Below, one piece after another: positions 44,110 to 57,136 of a stretch of 64,000 bases of DNA. This stretch comes from Platerodrilus igneus (taxonomy: Eukaryota > Arthropoda > Insecta > Coleoptera > Lycidae): contig JARFIW010000835.1 in the NCBI GenBank assembly GCA_036346225.1, positions 186,001 to 250,000 on the forward strand, written 5' to 3'. The notes under the pieces were generated by a model that had not been told where the DNA came from, searched no databases, and saw nothing but the letters and a program-made list of their open reading frames with translations. The position numbers and the translations under genes were made by a program. Position 1 is the first letter of the stretch. Each line of letters opens with the position of its first letter.

Positions 44110-47100
44110 AATTACTGATTACAATAATTGTGAGTTATGAGACTTTTTCTTTCTTTTCTTGATATTTTTTCAATACCTTTAATTTAATTTTATCTGAACC
44201 ATAATAAGGTCCTGTGTCCCTACCAGTAACTTTACGATTAATATCATTGCAGTAAGCGTGAACCATGGTTCGTATGGATAGCTTGAACACCAATGTTTTT
44301 ACATTACTGTGATTAACAGTTTAAAAAATCAGAACTATCTACTTCATTCAATATATGTTGTAACATTGCTAAAAAATTCTTATTGGCTGCATTTGTTCTT
44401 AAAAATTTTGTAATCAATTTATGAATTGTATAAAATGTTTCAGCAAATGCTACTGTTGGGTAACATAAGCGTTTGCTTCATTACCTCCGTACTCCCTTTC
44501 CTCTATAAGTTTATTAGCACTGTTTTGGTCACAAAATAAATCACTTTTGCACTGTTTACAACCGTGTAATGCTTTCTTAATTTTCTTTAAAATAAAGCCA
44601 GCGACATAATTATTGGATAAAACATTGAGCTGTTCCAAAAGTTGCAAGTTCGTTGAATGGAGTTGTGGTATCTGTCTAACAATATTGTCTTGAGAGATTG
44701 AAAGGGATGGTGGTAATGTAACTGCCAAATCGTTGTCACCTTTAGGATCTTTTTCACTTGAACATAACTTGAATATTTTGTAAAACAGCGGCACAATTAT
44801 CATCCTCACAACTAAAACTTGGTTTGAATAAATTTATCATATTGTTAATTATAACAGATTTAAATGTTTCGACAAAATTTGAAGCTGTAGGATTCACATT
44901 TTCCGATCCATGACTTCTAACCTGCCCAAAAAGATTCTCAATTGAGTGCTAATTAATGTGGCGACCAAGACGATACTGAAAATCTCTACTTTTAAATAAT
45001 TAATGAAATTGTTCACAGTAAATATCCAATTATTTATGCTGAGTGGTTTTGCCTGATCCTTTGGAAGGCGTTTCTCAAATTCAATAGATGACAGCATTGG
45101 TAAAGCTTCTTGTGTCCAAAAATATATATGATTACTTGTCTGTGAAATTCCACAGCGTAAAGCTTTTCCTTTTTGTGGATTGCTTCTGACTGCCGTTCAC
45201 GGAATCACATAATTTATCAAAAAACAATAACAATTAGCAGAATCTGCCTAATTTGATCCGAAAGGGTTAGATGAATCTGGAAATATAGAACAAGATGCCG
45301 AGTTGTTACTTTAAAAAATTATATTTACCTAGCATGCTAGCAAGTCTCATCGTGGATGCAACCTGTTGACTGAAAACTTGTGCAACATCTTTTACCCTTA
45401 ATTTTTTAATGTTGGCCTTATAAATATGTTCGTCGCATAAATGTGACAGCATCTTTATTTTTGGACCATTGTAGAGCTCGTATAGTGCAACTATGTGTTC
45501 CCATTTTGCTATTTTTACTGGTGGGTCCAAAAATGATATCCTTGTTAAAAAATTATTTCGTATTCCTTTTAACAAATGAGGAGGATCATATATTGCAAAT
45601 ATTTTTAATCATTGAATTTCAAATGCCCCGAGTCTGTATTCCTATCCTTTCCTTAAATATGCTTCCTTAGTGTCCTTTTAAAGCAAGCGAATAACTCTAC
45701 AGTTAGTAGTCAACTGGTCACAAATAATAACTGTTGGCTTAAAAGCAACCTCAATTACTAACTTTATTACCTGTATTAGCATCCGTTTAACCTGACAATA
45801 TTTTGTCCCACCAAGACCAGAAAAAGTATAGCACAGAGTCCGTTTAAAAGATTTCTTAATACCACGTAGCATAAAAAAAAGAACATGATCTGACAATTCT
45901 GTCGATATTTCACCATTTCCCATGTTCTCAAACTCTTCAATAAATTCCTTGCTTTCATTAAAGTTAAGAGAAGGCATTATGGCCATCTCATCAAAAATAA
46001 ATGAAATATATCTTTCTGGGTTTAAGTTCTCACAGACCTTCTTTAGTGCTAAAGGCACATGTGGCATTATCCCTGGCTCAAAGTGAATATTATTCAGCAA
46101 TCTGTCCAATGTGCTTTTGCTAGGTAGAATAAATATTTTTGCCAAAAATCTATAGCACTGTGGACTTTGCTTATATAAAGTTAAAGCAAATATCTTCTTC
46201 AAGCAAAACGGTCTTTATTGTTTTAAACTTTTTGTCGCTTCTTGCAGCTGAAAATTTATCAATTGAATTGCTGAATAATTTAGTTTTGAAAGCGTGTTTT
46301 CAAATCTTCTTGTAAATGCAAAATCTTCTACAGCAACTAACCTTTTCTTAAAACTGTTTTTTTGTAGTTATGTTTCTTTTTAACTTTCTTTTCAAACTCT
46401 TCAGTTGACTTATATTCTTTTTTGGAGACAATTGATTCAAAGTCTTATAGCCCATATTCCTTATGGTAACAGTAAGCGTTACGGCTAAAATCATTAAAAT
46501 TAATATATACTATAAACTCAAAAATAGTTGTAAGTTGTGCCTCTAGTTCTTCTGTGTTGTTCTATAGTGCATGATTCCCGCCTTAAGTTTTTAAAAGCTG
46601 CTAGTACTGGAACTTCTGTTGTATTGGACTGCGACTGTAATAATCGTTCAAAGCACCCTCTTCGGCTGAGACTGCAGTACTGCTGCAACTCGGTCGCGAA
46701 CAATCCCATTGATTGTTTATTGGATCGTTGTACTTTGAAGTAGTCAGTCTTGCGTTAATCGATGAAGTTGCACTTGCAAGCTCCCAATGTTCTAAAAATG
46801 TAATAATTATAATTTGTAAAAAAATTACAATACTGATTTATGTATTTCGATGCTTTTGTGAGAGATAGTAAATCTTAACTGTTTCGCAATCCAAAGAACA
46901 ATTAGCTTACTTACTTGGCATATGAAAAGCAAGTAACGCATTTAGATGAACTCTTGTAGAACCTGAACTATAATCATGTTCTTCAAAATGCCTGTGACTA
47001 ATTCTTTTGACGCTATACAAATATAAAGGAGCTAGATTAAAGAGGTCTTTATCTTTAATGGCATTAACTACAGATTAAATCTTTCAATACCTTTTTTTTG

Positions 47101-47171
47101 GGATTAGGAAATCTATGTCTCCTGGATGTTTGGTCTTCGCAGTAGGGTGCACAGCATTTTACATAACCCAT
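44110..47171 (-). pseudogene. P-element-type transposase (THAP9-like)
   Basis: Start ATG 47171 with a THAP finger (VKCCAPYCEDQTSRRHRFPNP). Its second half HFEEHDYSSGSTRVHLNAL..FHMP ends at a splice donor GTAAGT near 46914. The RNase H-like domain (46202-45678) has IFALTLYKQSPQCYRFLAKI, the Asp in FIFDEMAI, FSGLGG and VIICDQ. The GTP-binding/insertion region (45575-45306) has LKGIRNNFLT and LRVKDVAQVFSQQVAS. The C-terminal part has ENLFGQVR..-type sequence broken near 44940 and NNYVAGFILKKI at 44640. Several frameshifts. Terminal repeats were not found by eye. Confidence 0.85.
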
Positions 47172-47591
47172 TATGTAATAAATCTAAAAATATACTGCAG
47201 TTAGAAAACAAGTAAATATTTCAAAAAGAAAAAATAAGCTTTTTCAATAGAAAATTCTTAGGTTAAAATTATAATAAGTTACCAATACTTACCATTTCGA
47301 ATGGACCTGCCCCTTGCCGAAGTTCTAAATTACTAGAAAAGGTAAAATGGCTTGCGTGTTCTAATGAGCTAAAGAGCCAAACTACAGGTCCAACCACAGT
47401 AGTAGGGTCGTTAGTGAGGAACCAGACTAAGACAGGTCCCCGAAAGAGAGCAGCGGCTCTTTCGGTACGTAGATTGACTGAGACCGTAGGGGTCGATATG
47501 GCAGTCTAAGACGCACTAACGCGATGTGGAAGGAAACGGGAAACCACCACATTACCTCCCAAGTACACAACGTACTTAAATTGTAACAAAC

Positions 47592-48370
47592 ATGATGGCA
47601 TTCTCTAGGGTAAAAGATTCCGGAGTTAAAATAGTCCCCCATTCGGATCTCCGGGAGTGGACTACTTCGGAGGATGCGATCCTAAAGTTAAAAATAAGAG
47701 TCGGGAACTTTCTGCGAGTCGAAGCGTGGAATGTTAGAAGTATAAAGCAAGTAGGTAAGTTAGAGAACCTAAAAATCGAAATGAATAGGTTATCACTAGA
47801 CATAGTAGGGATCAGCGAAGTTCGGTGGCCAGAGGCGGGGGATTTTTAGAGTGGAGACTTCAGGGTAATTCATACAGGAGCAGAGGAAGGAAATTTAGGT
47901 GTGGGGGTAGTTATGCGGAAAAAGATAGGATACTGTGTAGAAAATTACTTACAAAAGAATGAAAGAGTACTCATAGTTAGATTAGAATCTAAACCGGTAA
48001 ACACACCTCTAGCAACAGTGACGAGAGGTAGAAGCCATCTACAAAGATATCGAAGACATATTAAAATACATTAAAGGACATGAAAATTTAATAATTACGG
48101 GGGATTTTAATGCCGTGACAGGTGAGCGTAGGGAAAGAGCGATAGTAGGTTTATTTGGTTTAGGCACGAGAATCAACAGGTGAAATAGGCTGGTAGAATT
48201 CTGCGACAAGAACAGTTTAATCATCACAAACACATTATTTCAACATCATGTTAGAAGACGATATACGTGGAAGATGCCAGGAGATATAGGAAGATATCGA
48301 ATAGATAACATTCTTGTTAGACAACGGATTAGGAATCAAGTAAAAGACTGTAGAAGCTACCCAGAAACAG
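47592..48370 (+). pseudogene. RTE copy 2 endonuclease
   Basis: Start ATG 47592 (MMAFSRVKDSG), KIVPHSDLREW, AWNVRSIK, LDIVGISEVRWPEAGDF then a stop (47847); LGVGVVMRKKIG, a shift, GDFNAVTG at 48100, and RRYTWKMPGDIGRYRIDNILV. The order and spacing match copy 1. Confidence 0.9.
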
Positions 48371-50540
48371 ATATAGATACTGACCACAACATCGTAATTA
48401 TGAAGGCCGCACTTAAATTTAAGAATGTGAAAAAAAGAAACGGGAAAAGGCACTTGGACTTAGAGAAACTAAAAGATAAAGATATCCAAGAAAGATTCAA
48501 AAAAAAGTCAAATGAATGGCTCAAAGATATCGGGAAAATATCTGATACTAAGGAAGTAGAAACAGAATGGAGTAACCTTAAATCCAGCCTAGACATGGCG
48601 GCCAGAGATATTCTGGGGTATACAAAAAAGAAAATAAGAAACCATGGATAACAAATAATATCTTGAAGTTAATAGAAGAAAGACAAAAATATAAATATTA
48701 ATCAGACGAAACAGGAAAACAGAGATACAAAGCCATAAAATGGGAAATTATTCGAAAATGCAGGAAAGCTAAAGAACAATGGATTGATGAAAAGTGCAAA
48801 AAGGTACAAACGAAGATGGAAATAGGAAAGACAGACGAAGCATACAAATTAATTAAAATGAATTTTAGGGATATAAAACCGTATAGCAAAAATATAAGAG
48901 ACGCACAAGGAAATGTCATTATAGAAAGCATAGAGAAAGTGGGTAGATGGCAAGAATATATAGGGAATTTATATGCAAGAGAGGAACTAACTGCATAAAC
49001 AGGAATCAGACATTGAAAATGATGACCTGGAATATTCTATACTTAGAGATGAGTTTGAATTAGCATTAAAGAGTCTGAAAATGGTAAGGCGCCGGGTACA
49101 GTGCAAGCAGAAACTCTAAAAGCCGCTGGACAAGCAGTAACAGAACGTCTCTTCTAACTTGTAAGCTATATGTATGAGACAGGCGAGATACCCAAAGATT
49201 TTAAGCGTAGCATCATAGTAACTATACCAAAAAAGAAAGGCGCGTATAGTTGTGAAAATTTTCGAACAATAAGTTTGACAGCACACGTGTCAAAAATATT
49301 AACTAGAATTGTGCAAAGGCGAATGGAAAAACGGGCGGAAGAAGTAATAGGAGAGAACCAATTTGTGTTTAGGCGAAACAGGGGAACACGGGAGGCTATT
49401 TTAGCTTTGAGAGTGATAATGGAGAAAACAATAGAAAAAGGGGAAAGCGTGTATATAGGGTTTGTAGATCTGGAAAAAGCATTCGACAATGTAAATTGAA
49501 CTAAAATGTTTGAAATACTCAAAAAGATTGGAATGAATTATAGGGATAGACGAATAGTACATAGCTTATGCAAAGAGCAAACAGCAGTAATAAAATTAGA
49601 GCAGGAACGTAGAGAAGTAAACATTAGGAAAGGGGTGAGACAGGAATGTGCCCTATCCCCATTGATTTTTAACTTGTACATAGAAGAGGCAATGAATACT
49701 GTCAAATGCAGGAAGACATTTGGAATTACCATGCAGGGGCAAAAAATTGATATGCTTAGATTTGCAGATGATATAGCGGTAATAGCATCTAGCAAGGAAG
49801 AGTTAGAAGCTGCTCTCAATGAAATTGAAACGGTTCTAACAGAGATACGGTATGAAAATTAACGAAACTAAAACTAAAGTTTTAGTATGCAAAGGTGGGG
49901 AAAATAAATCAAAAACAAGAATACAAGTCTGTAACACGAACTTACAAAGGTTAAGAATTTCTGCTACCTAGGAAGCCAAATAACGCAATGGGAAAAGCAC
50001 AAAAGATATAAAACAAAGATTAGCAGAAGGTCGTGCTAAATTTAACAAGAAAAAGCAACTACTGTGCTCAAAGACCACAAACATAGAAGCAAAGAAAAGA
50101 TTGCTTAAAACATATGTGTGGAGCACAGCACTGTACGGCTGTGAAGCCTGGACAGTAGGAGAAGCCGACAAGAAAAAGGTAGAAGCCTTTGAAATGTGGT
50201 GCTACAGACGTATAATGAAGATATCATAGACAGACAAAGTTAAGAACGAAGAGGTACTAAAAATGGTAGGGGAAGAAACAAATATGTGGAAAATGGTAAA
50301 AAATAGGCGATTTAGGATGATGGGCCACATACTACAGCATGAGGAAATGGTGCGGAATATATTAGAAGCAGAGATATGAAAAAAGAGAAAAAGAGGAAGA
50401 CCTAGATTAGACTACTGCACACAGATAGTAAAAGATGTAGGCTGTAGGGGTTTCAGGGAGATGTGTAGGCTAGCCCAGAATAGAAATCAATGGAGGTACG
50501 CATCCAACCAATCCCAAGATGGATAAACTAATGACGAAAA
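48371..50540 (+). pseudogene. RTE copy 2 reverse transcriptase and tail
   Basis: Linker with KDIQERFKKKSNEWLKDIG, then SIIVTIPKKKGAYSCENFRTISLTAH (49209), VDLEKAFDNVN, GVRQECALSPLIFNLYIEEA and the catalytic LRFADDIAVIA (49757). The tail has TYVWSTALYGCEAWT and EAFEMWCYRRIMKIS. Stops and shifts at about 48650, 48996, 49080, 49497 and 49860. Confidence 0.9.
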
Positions 50541-50580
50541 AATAACTGTGCTTAAACATGATGATTATGATAAGTAACTA

Positions 50581-51600
50581 CAAAAATTGGTTGGGCAATA
50601 TTCTCGAATAATGTTAAGTGTGTGAAAGGATTTACTGGAAAACCATTATTTCGGCAAATGTCTAACTGTTGGGGGATCTTGGTAGCCACAGGTTGCTTAA
50701 CACTCTTCACTGAATCTCGGTGAAATAAGGCATCAATTAGAAAACAATAGAAGGGGAACGAGCTGTATACACATGCTATGTGAGAATTTCAGGGTACTAT
50801 GTAGACTAGCTCAGAATATAAATAAGTGCAGGTACGTGTCTAACCAGTTTTGAGACGGAAAACCTAATGACAAAAATAAGCGCAGATAAATTTGATGATT
50901 AGTATAAACAACTAGTTGTTGGTTGCGAAATATCTGCAACTAATGTTGACTGTGCGAAAAGATATATTGTAAAATATATTAAATCGGTAAATGGTTAAGT
51001 GTTGGGGAAACTTGGCAGCCACAGGCTGCTTACCTCTCTTCACAACCAGTGAAGGTCGGAGAAATAGGGTATATAACTGTAAAACAATAGAAGGTGACCA
51101 AACTGCATCTAACAAGAAAGAACAGCGCCTATAAGGAAAGACAACAAACATAGAGCAAGAAGAAAATTGTTGAAAGCATATGTGTGTAGCACAGCACAGT
51201 ATGCCTAGGAAATACGGGCACTCTGAAACGCAGACAGAAAAACGGTAGCAGCCTTTTGAAATGCTTTGCTTCAGATGTATGAGGACGATAGCATGGACAG
51301 ACAAAGATAATAACAAATAGGTTATAGAAATAGTAGGGGAACAAGGATATCTGGGGAAAAAGAGAAATAGAAGGGCGGAATACGTTCTAAGGCATTTTTG
51401 GGGAATAGTATGGGATATATTACAAGCAGAGATAGGAAAAAAAGAGGTAGTTGTAGACCTAGATCAGATAGTGATAGATGCAGACTGTGCAAATTTCAGG
51501 GAAATCTGTAGGTTAGTTCAGAATAGAAAACAATGATGGTACGCGTCTAACCAGTTCCAGGACTGAAGACCTAATGATGCCAATACTTAAGTTACTTACC
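50581..51600 (+). repeat. Tandemly repeated RTE 3'-end segments
   Basis: A composite unit (spacer GTGTGAAAGGATTTACTGG...TGGTAGCCACAGGTTGCTTA plus RTE 3' end ...TAACCAGTT) occurs at 50610-50890 and again, diverged, at 50936-51110. A third RTE tail (51130-51590) ends CCAGTTCCAGGACTGAAGACC. These are 3'-only pieces and encode nothing. Confidence 0.8.
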
Positions 51601-52329
51601 TAATAAACTAAAGTAAAGATTTATTAACAAAAAGCACCTATAACATATAATATAAACTACTGTACAGTGTGTCCCAAATTGGATGTATTAAATGGCTAAC
51701 TTAGTTGTTATTAAAGATACAATAAAACTGTGTGCGCAGTCATGTGCCAACTTTTTGAGATCAATTCAATGGTGAAATCACAAATGAGCGATCTTCTTTT
51801 GTTTTCGAGTTATAGCCAAAAATTGATATTTTTAACAATTCTATTAATTCGTATAACTCGTTTGGTTGCAAAAATATCCAAAAATACTGTAATAGTTTTT
51901 ATACGGTTTTACGTAGAATACAGTGGCGTACGCAAATATTTAATATTTATAATACTTTTGAGGTTATAATATAAACTTGCATTTTTTTAAATGGAAACCA
52001 CATTCGGTTGTCGCTTTATTGAAAAGCTCTTTTTGACAGCTTTTCAAAAATATATAGTTTAGTATAATTATTTTTTCAAATGGCCGATTTATTCCATGTT
52101 TTGGTATAATAAAATAATTTATTGTATTGGTAATTTATAGTTGCCCGCGAAACAAAAGGTAAACACAAAATAAGAGTTTATTATTGTACCACACCACTCT
52201 AAACAACAAAGTTTGAAAGCTAGAAGAATACAATATCATAACTACATATATTACTAAAATTAATATAACTACATCTTAAATTGAAAATTATACTTTCCTA
52301 TCCACATTTAAACAGTCTATAATCCATGT

Positions 52330-52470
52330 ATGGATACACAAATACACACATACTCACACACCTCATACCCTCACAACCACACACACACAAGCACGCGCCC
52401 ATGCATGCACGTACGCATGCGCACACAACCACACACCCTCACCTACACACACCCTCACACATAATATATA
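52330..52470. repeat. (CACA/CTCACA)n low-complexity stretch
   Basis: Cryptic CA-rich microsatellite downstream of the transposase, inside mariner 2. Confidence 0.9.
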
Positions 52471-52529
52471 TAAAACACTAGAACACAGATGGGAATACTA
52501 CAATAGTTTTATTTACTGATAATTCAGAG

Positions 52530-53400
52530 TTATTGTTCAAACTGGCCTCCATTCTCTCTTAAACAAAGTTCGCATCGTTTTATTAAAGACTTAATAGAAT
52601 TTAATAAATAAACCGCCTTAACTTTACGAAATACTGCTTCAATTGAATTCCGCAACTCTTCAATACTATGGTTCTGGGCTTTATAGATTTCCTCTTTAAA
52701 AAAATTCCACAAGAAATAGTCCAATATCGACAAGTCAGGAGATCTAGGCGGCCACTGAACAGGTCCAAACGTACCCATCCATTTATTGAGATATTCTCTA
52801 TTTAAATAATCACAAGTAATTATAGCGTTGTGCGGGGTGCACCATCTCGTTGGAACCACACTTTTGTCCTCCAGTAATTCGTGCAAGTTGGTATACAAAA
52901 TTTCAATATAGCGACAAGCTGAATGATTGTTTTCAAAAATATGGTATTGAAATTTGCCACCAACAATGTAGCAACAAATATTCAAACCATAACGGCTTTG
53001 TTGACGCCTCGTATGTTTGATAGGTATTTTCATTCGACCAGCAAGTGCTTCATCAGACCATATAATGTTATTTCCAAAATTGTTAGTAGCAGAACATTTA
53101 CGGGGATACCATTGACAAAATCGCCTTCTTTTTGAAAATCGTCGGAAACAAACTATGTATAATTTTATTTTTATAGGGTCGATATTTATTACGCTTCAAT
53201 ATTCTTGAAGCTGCTGATTTAGAAACACCCATTTCCCTTTCAATTTTCCTGCATGATGTTCTTGGGTTTGTTTCCACACATGCTATGGTTGAAACAGTAG
53301 TTTGCTCTTAATTAAAAACTGCATACTGTTTCGTTCTAGGTTTTCAAAGCAGCCAAACTGTTGTAAATTACTATCTATCCTTTTAAACATGTTAATATTA
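52530..53400 (-). pseudogene. Mariner-type transposase, mariner 2
   Basis: The 5' part (53400-53040) is in mixed frames and includes NIIWSDEALAGR with the first catalytic Asp. The open part 53033-52530 has RQQSRYGLNICCYIVGGK, a degenerate second-Asp region (TRWCTPHNAIIT, where QQDGAPPH-type sequence is expected), and the third Asp in WPPRSPDLSILDYFLW. It ends CELCLRENGGQFEQ. The Asp of the second motif is not visible in this frame. Confidence 0.9.
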
Positions 53401-54186
53401 GGTTGTTGTCTTTCAGGGTATCTGTATTATTTACAAAAGACATAGTAATATTATTTGCTATTAGTTACACAATTACCTAATAAAATATAAAGTTTTTGCT
53501 GATAGAGGAATTTTCGCAGACTCAATAAATGCAACTAGCATATCGTATTTTTCGTAATTTTCAAATTTTGCCATTTAGTAACAGACTGATGCTTCACTTA
53601 CAAACTAACAATACAATTTATTGCATGTGCAATAGATATGATTGAAGCTCGCTGACGTTTGTTATACAAACAATTGTCGTTTTTTGTTTACCTTTTGTTT
53701 CGCGGCCAACTATTTATTACCAATATAATAAATTACTTTATTATACCAAAAACATGGAATAATTCGGCCATTTGAAAAGATAATTATATTAAGCTATATA
53801 TTTTTGAAAAGCTGTCAAAAAGAGCTTTTAAATAAAGTGACAACCAATTGTGGTTTCCATTTAAAAAAATGCAAGTTTATATTATAACCTCAAAAGTATT
53901 ATAAATATTAAATATTTGCGTACGCCACTGTATTCTACGTAAAAAACCGTATAAAAACTATTACAGTATTTTTGGATATTTTGTAACCAAACGAGTTATA
54001 CGAATTAATAGAATTGTTAAAAATATCAATTTTGGCTATAACTCGAAAACAAAAGAAGATCGTTCATTTGTGATTTCACCATTGAATTGATCTCAAAAAG
54101 TTGGCACATGACTGCGCACACAGTTTTATTGTATCTTTAATAACAACTAAGTTACCCATTTAATACATCCAATTTGGGACACACTG

Positions 54187-54660
54187 TACACTAAGAAACG
54201 AAGTTCTAATTATAATAATGAGGACACGATAAACGTTTATACACAGAAGGCCACTAAACTAACATAAAATAAACTACTGCTATACTAAAAAAACGAAATT
54301 GTAATTATAATAGTGAACACACGACAGACGTACGGCCTTATAATAAATTAATAAGAAAACGAACAATGCATTACATATTATTGCAAATGTCTAATGACAA
54401 ATATCAAATGCAAGGTTACTATTACACGCATGAACATTGAATTAATATCGCTCTCTAAGGGATGGTAGCAAAAACAAAATGATCACGTGATTGTTCCATT
54501 CAAACGTATTTACGTTAAACATCTAAATAGATAGGTTATCTGTGAACACGATTATTAACATTTGTTGATACAAAATATCGAAATTTGCGCGTTTTCATTT
54601 TGATAATTGCCATTCTAATATATGTTGATTTTGTGTAGTTGCCAAGTGAAATCTATTCTG
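54187..54660. other. Spacer with a short local duplication
   Basis: AT-rich. About 60 bp around 54191-54250 is repeated in diverged form at 54282-54340 (AAACGAAGTTCTAATTATAATAATG against AAACGAAATTGTAATTATAATAGTG). No gene. Confidence 0.6.
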
Positions 54661-54834
54661 AACAGACCTGCACTTTGAAGAAGTTCTAAAATACTAAAAC
54701 GGGTAGAATGGCTTGCGTGTTTTAGTGAGCTAAAGAGGCGAACTATAGGTTTGACCAAATTAGTGGGGTTTATAGTGAAGAACCAGACTAAGACAAGTCC
54801 CCGAAAGAGAGCAGTGAACATTTTGCGGGTCGGA

Positions 54835-56090
54835 GCGTGGAATGTTAGAAGTATGAAGCAAGTATAAGCTAAAGAACTTGCAAATTGAAATGGATAGGTT
54901 AACACTAGACATAGTAAGGATCAGCGAAGTTTGCTTGCGAGAAGCGGGGGATTCTTGGAGTGGAGACTTTAGGGTAATTCACACGGGGTCAGAGGAAGGA
55001 AATTTGGGCGTGGGGATAGTTATGAGAAACAAAATAGAACAACGTGTAGAAAACTACTTACAAAAGAACGAAATAGTACTCATGGTTAGATTAGAATCTA
55101 CATCAGTAAATACTAATGTACGTAAAAAAAGGACATAAAAATGTAATAATTATAGTAGATTTTAATGCAGTGGTTAGGAAAGGAACGGTAGTTTATTTGG
55201 TTTGACACCAGAAATGACAGGGAAAGTGGGCTGGTAGAATTTTGCGACAAAAACATTTTAACCATCACAAACACATTATTTCAACATCATGTTAAAAGAT
55301 GATACACGTGGAAGATGCCAGGAGATATAGGAATACATCAAATAGATTACATTCTTGTTAGACAACGATCTAGGAATCAAGTAAAAAACTGTAGAAGCTA
55401 TCTAGAAACCGATATAGACACTGACCACAACATCGTAGTTATAAAAGCCGCTCTTAAATTTAAAAATCTTTGACTTGGAAAAACTGAAAGATAAAGATAT
55501 CCACAAAAGATTTGAAAAAACGTCGAATGAATTACTGAAAGATATCGGGAAAATTTCTGATACGAAGGAAGTAGAAACAGAATGGAATAACATTAAATCC
55601 TGCTTAGATATGGCAGCCATGTATATTCTGGGGTGTACACAAAAAGAAAATAAGAAACCATGGATAACAAAGGATATCCTGAATCTTATAGAAATAAGAC
55701 TAAAATACAAAAATAGATCAGATGAAACAGGAAAATGGAAACTAAATTGGGAAATTATTCGCAAATACAAGAAAGCTAAAGAACAATGGATTGATGATAA
55801 ATGCAAAGAGGTACAAACTAAGATGGTAATAGCAAAGACACACGAAGCATACAAAACTAATTAAAATGAGTTTTGGGGATATAAAACCGTATAGCAAAAA
55901 TATAAGGATCGCGAGAAGAAACGTCATTATAGAAAATGTAGAGAAAGTGATTGAATGGCAAGAATATATAGGTAATTTATATGCAGGAGAGGAACTAACA
56001 GCATTAGAACAGGAATCAGACATTAAAAATGATGACTTGGGATATCATATACTTAGAGATGAGTTTGAATTAGCATTATAAGGTCTGAAA
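54835..56090 (+). pseudogene. RTE copy 3 endonuclease and linker
   Basis: AWNVRSMKQV, LDIVRISEVCLREAGD, LGVGIVMRNKIEQ, broken DFNAV at 55155, HVKRRYTWKMP-like sequence at 55290, then KDIHKRFEKTSNELLKDIGKISDTKEV open from 55475. Numerous breaks. Confidence 0.85.
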
Positions 56091-56209
56091 AATAGTAAGG
56101 CGCATGGTACAGATAAGGTGCAAGCAAAAATTCTAAAAGCCGCTGAACAAGCAGTAACAGAAGGTCTCTTCCAACCTGTAAGCTATATGTATGAGACATT
56201 CGAGAGACC

Positions 56210-56507
56210 TTGCATTTGATTTTTCCAATGCTCTACACGAAGGTACTACATTGGCCAGGAAGCGAGTTTTTTACCTAGAAAATTTGGAATTTTTGAGAAC
56301 CTTTGATGTTCCAAGCAAGGTAGGGATCTCTAACGTGCGTAACAACACTCACACACGGGACCTACATTGTATCTCTCATCCGAACGAGGGTGTATTTTTG
56401 TGAAAAATGCTTGCCTAACATTTTTCACGCGGACCGTGTCGGGATTCGAACCCGGGACCTTGGGCGTAGTAGTCATACGCATACCAACTACGCCACGGAG
56501 CCGCTCT
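56210..56507 (-). mobile_element. tRNA-headed SINE, copy 2, inside RTE copy 3
   Basis: The reverse strand reads head CTCCGTGGCGTAGTTGG...GGGTTCGAATCCCGACACGG, body hairpin TGAAAAATG...CATTTTTCA and tail hairpin CCAATGTAGTACC. Flanks GACATTCGAGAGACC and GACATGGGAGATACC are an imperfect 15-bp duplication; copy 2 of RTE shows the uninterrupted target (GACAGGCGAGATACC). Confidence 0.9.
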
Positions 56508-56519
56508 GACATGGGAGAT

Positions 56520-57136
56520 ACCCAAAGATTTCAAACGTAACATCATAGCCACTATACCAAAAAAGAGAGGCTCGGATAGATGTGAAAATTTTTAAACAAT
56601 AAGTTTGACAGCACATGTGTCAAAAATATTAACTAGAATTGTACAACAACGTTTAGGTTTAGGCAAAACAGGGAAACACGGGAGGCTATTTTAGCTCTGA
56701 TGGTGATAATAGAGAAAACATTAGAAAAAGGGGAGAGCGTGTATATATAGGGTTCGTAGATCTAGAAAAAGCATCCGACAATATAAAATGGAAAAAAATG
56801 TTCGAAATACTCAAAAAGATTGGAATCAGCTTCAGGGATAGACAAATAGTACATAACTTATACAAAGAGCAACCAGCAGTAATTGAATTATAGCAAGAAC
56901 AGAGAGAGGTTAATATTAGGAAAGGGGTGAGACAGGAATGTGCCCTATCCTCATTAATTTTTAACTTGTACATCGAAGAGGCTATAAATACTGTGAAATG
57001 CAAGGAGACATTTGGGATTATTATGCAAGGACAAAAGATTGATATGCTTAGATTGCAGATAATAAAGCAGTATTGGTATCTAGCAAGGGTATCTGTAAGA
57101 AAAAATAGAAAAATAGAAGGGCAGAATACGTTCTAA
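56520..57136 (+). pseudogene. RTE copy 3 reverse transcriptase
   Basis: IATIPKKRGSDRCENF at 56545, VDLEKASD-type palm at 56755, VRQECALSSLIFNLYIEEA, and MLRLQIIKQYW at 57040, where the catalytic FADD would be but a base has been lost. Dead. Confidence 0.85.

Larger units (their letters stand above)
47298..50580 (+). mobile_element. RTE LINE copy 2, near full length, decayed
   Basis: 5' leader from about 47298 (it shares TGGCTTGCGTGTT...GAGCTAAAGAG with copy 3), endonuclease, RT, C-terminal tail and a 3' end with ATGATG-type repeats near 50563. It is a different subfamily from copy 1. Confidence 0.9.
51665..54186. mobile_element. Long-TIR mariner transposon 2 (2,522 bp)
   Basis: Ends CAGTGTGTCCCAAATTGG and its inverse, TA at 51663-51664 and 54187-54188. 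TIRs of about 500 bp (51665-52163 and 53688-54186), nearly identical. Non-TIR interior about 1.5 kb with a transposase relic and a CA-rich stretch. Confidence 0.95.

Noticed and set aside
56420..56507. A tRNA gene on the minus strand
   Set aside because: Head of a SINE: same sequence at two further loci with the same body and tail, and no proper anticodon arm.
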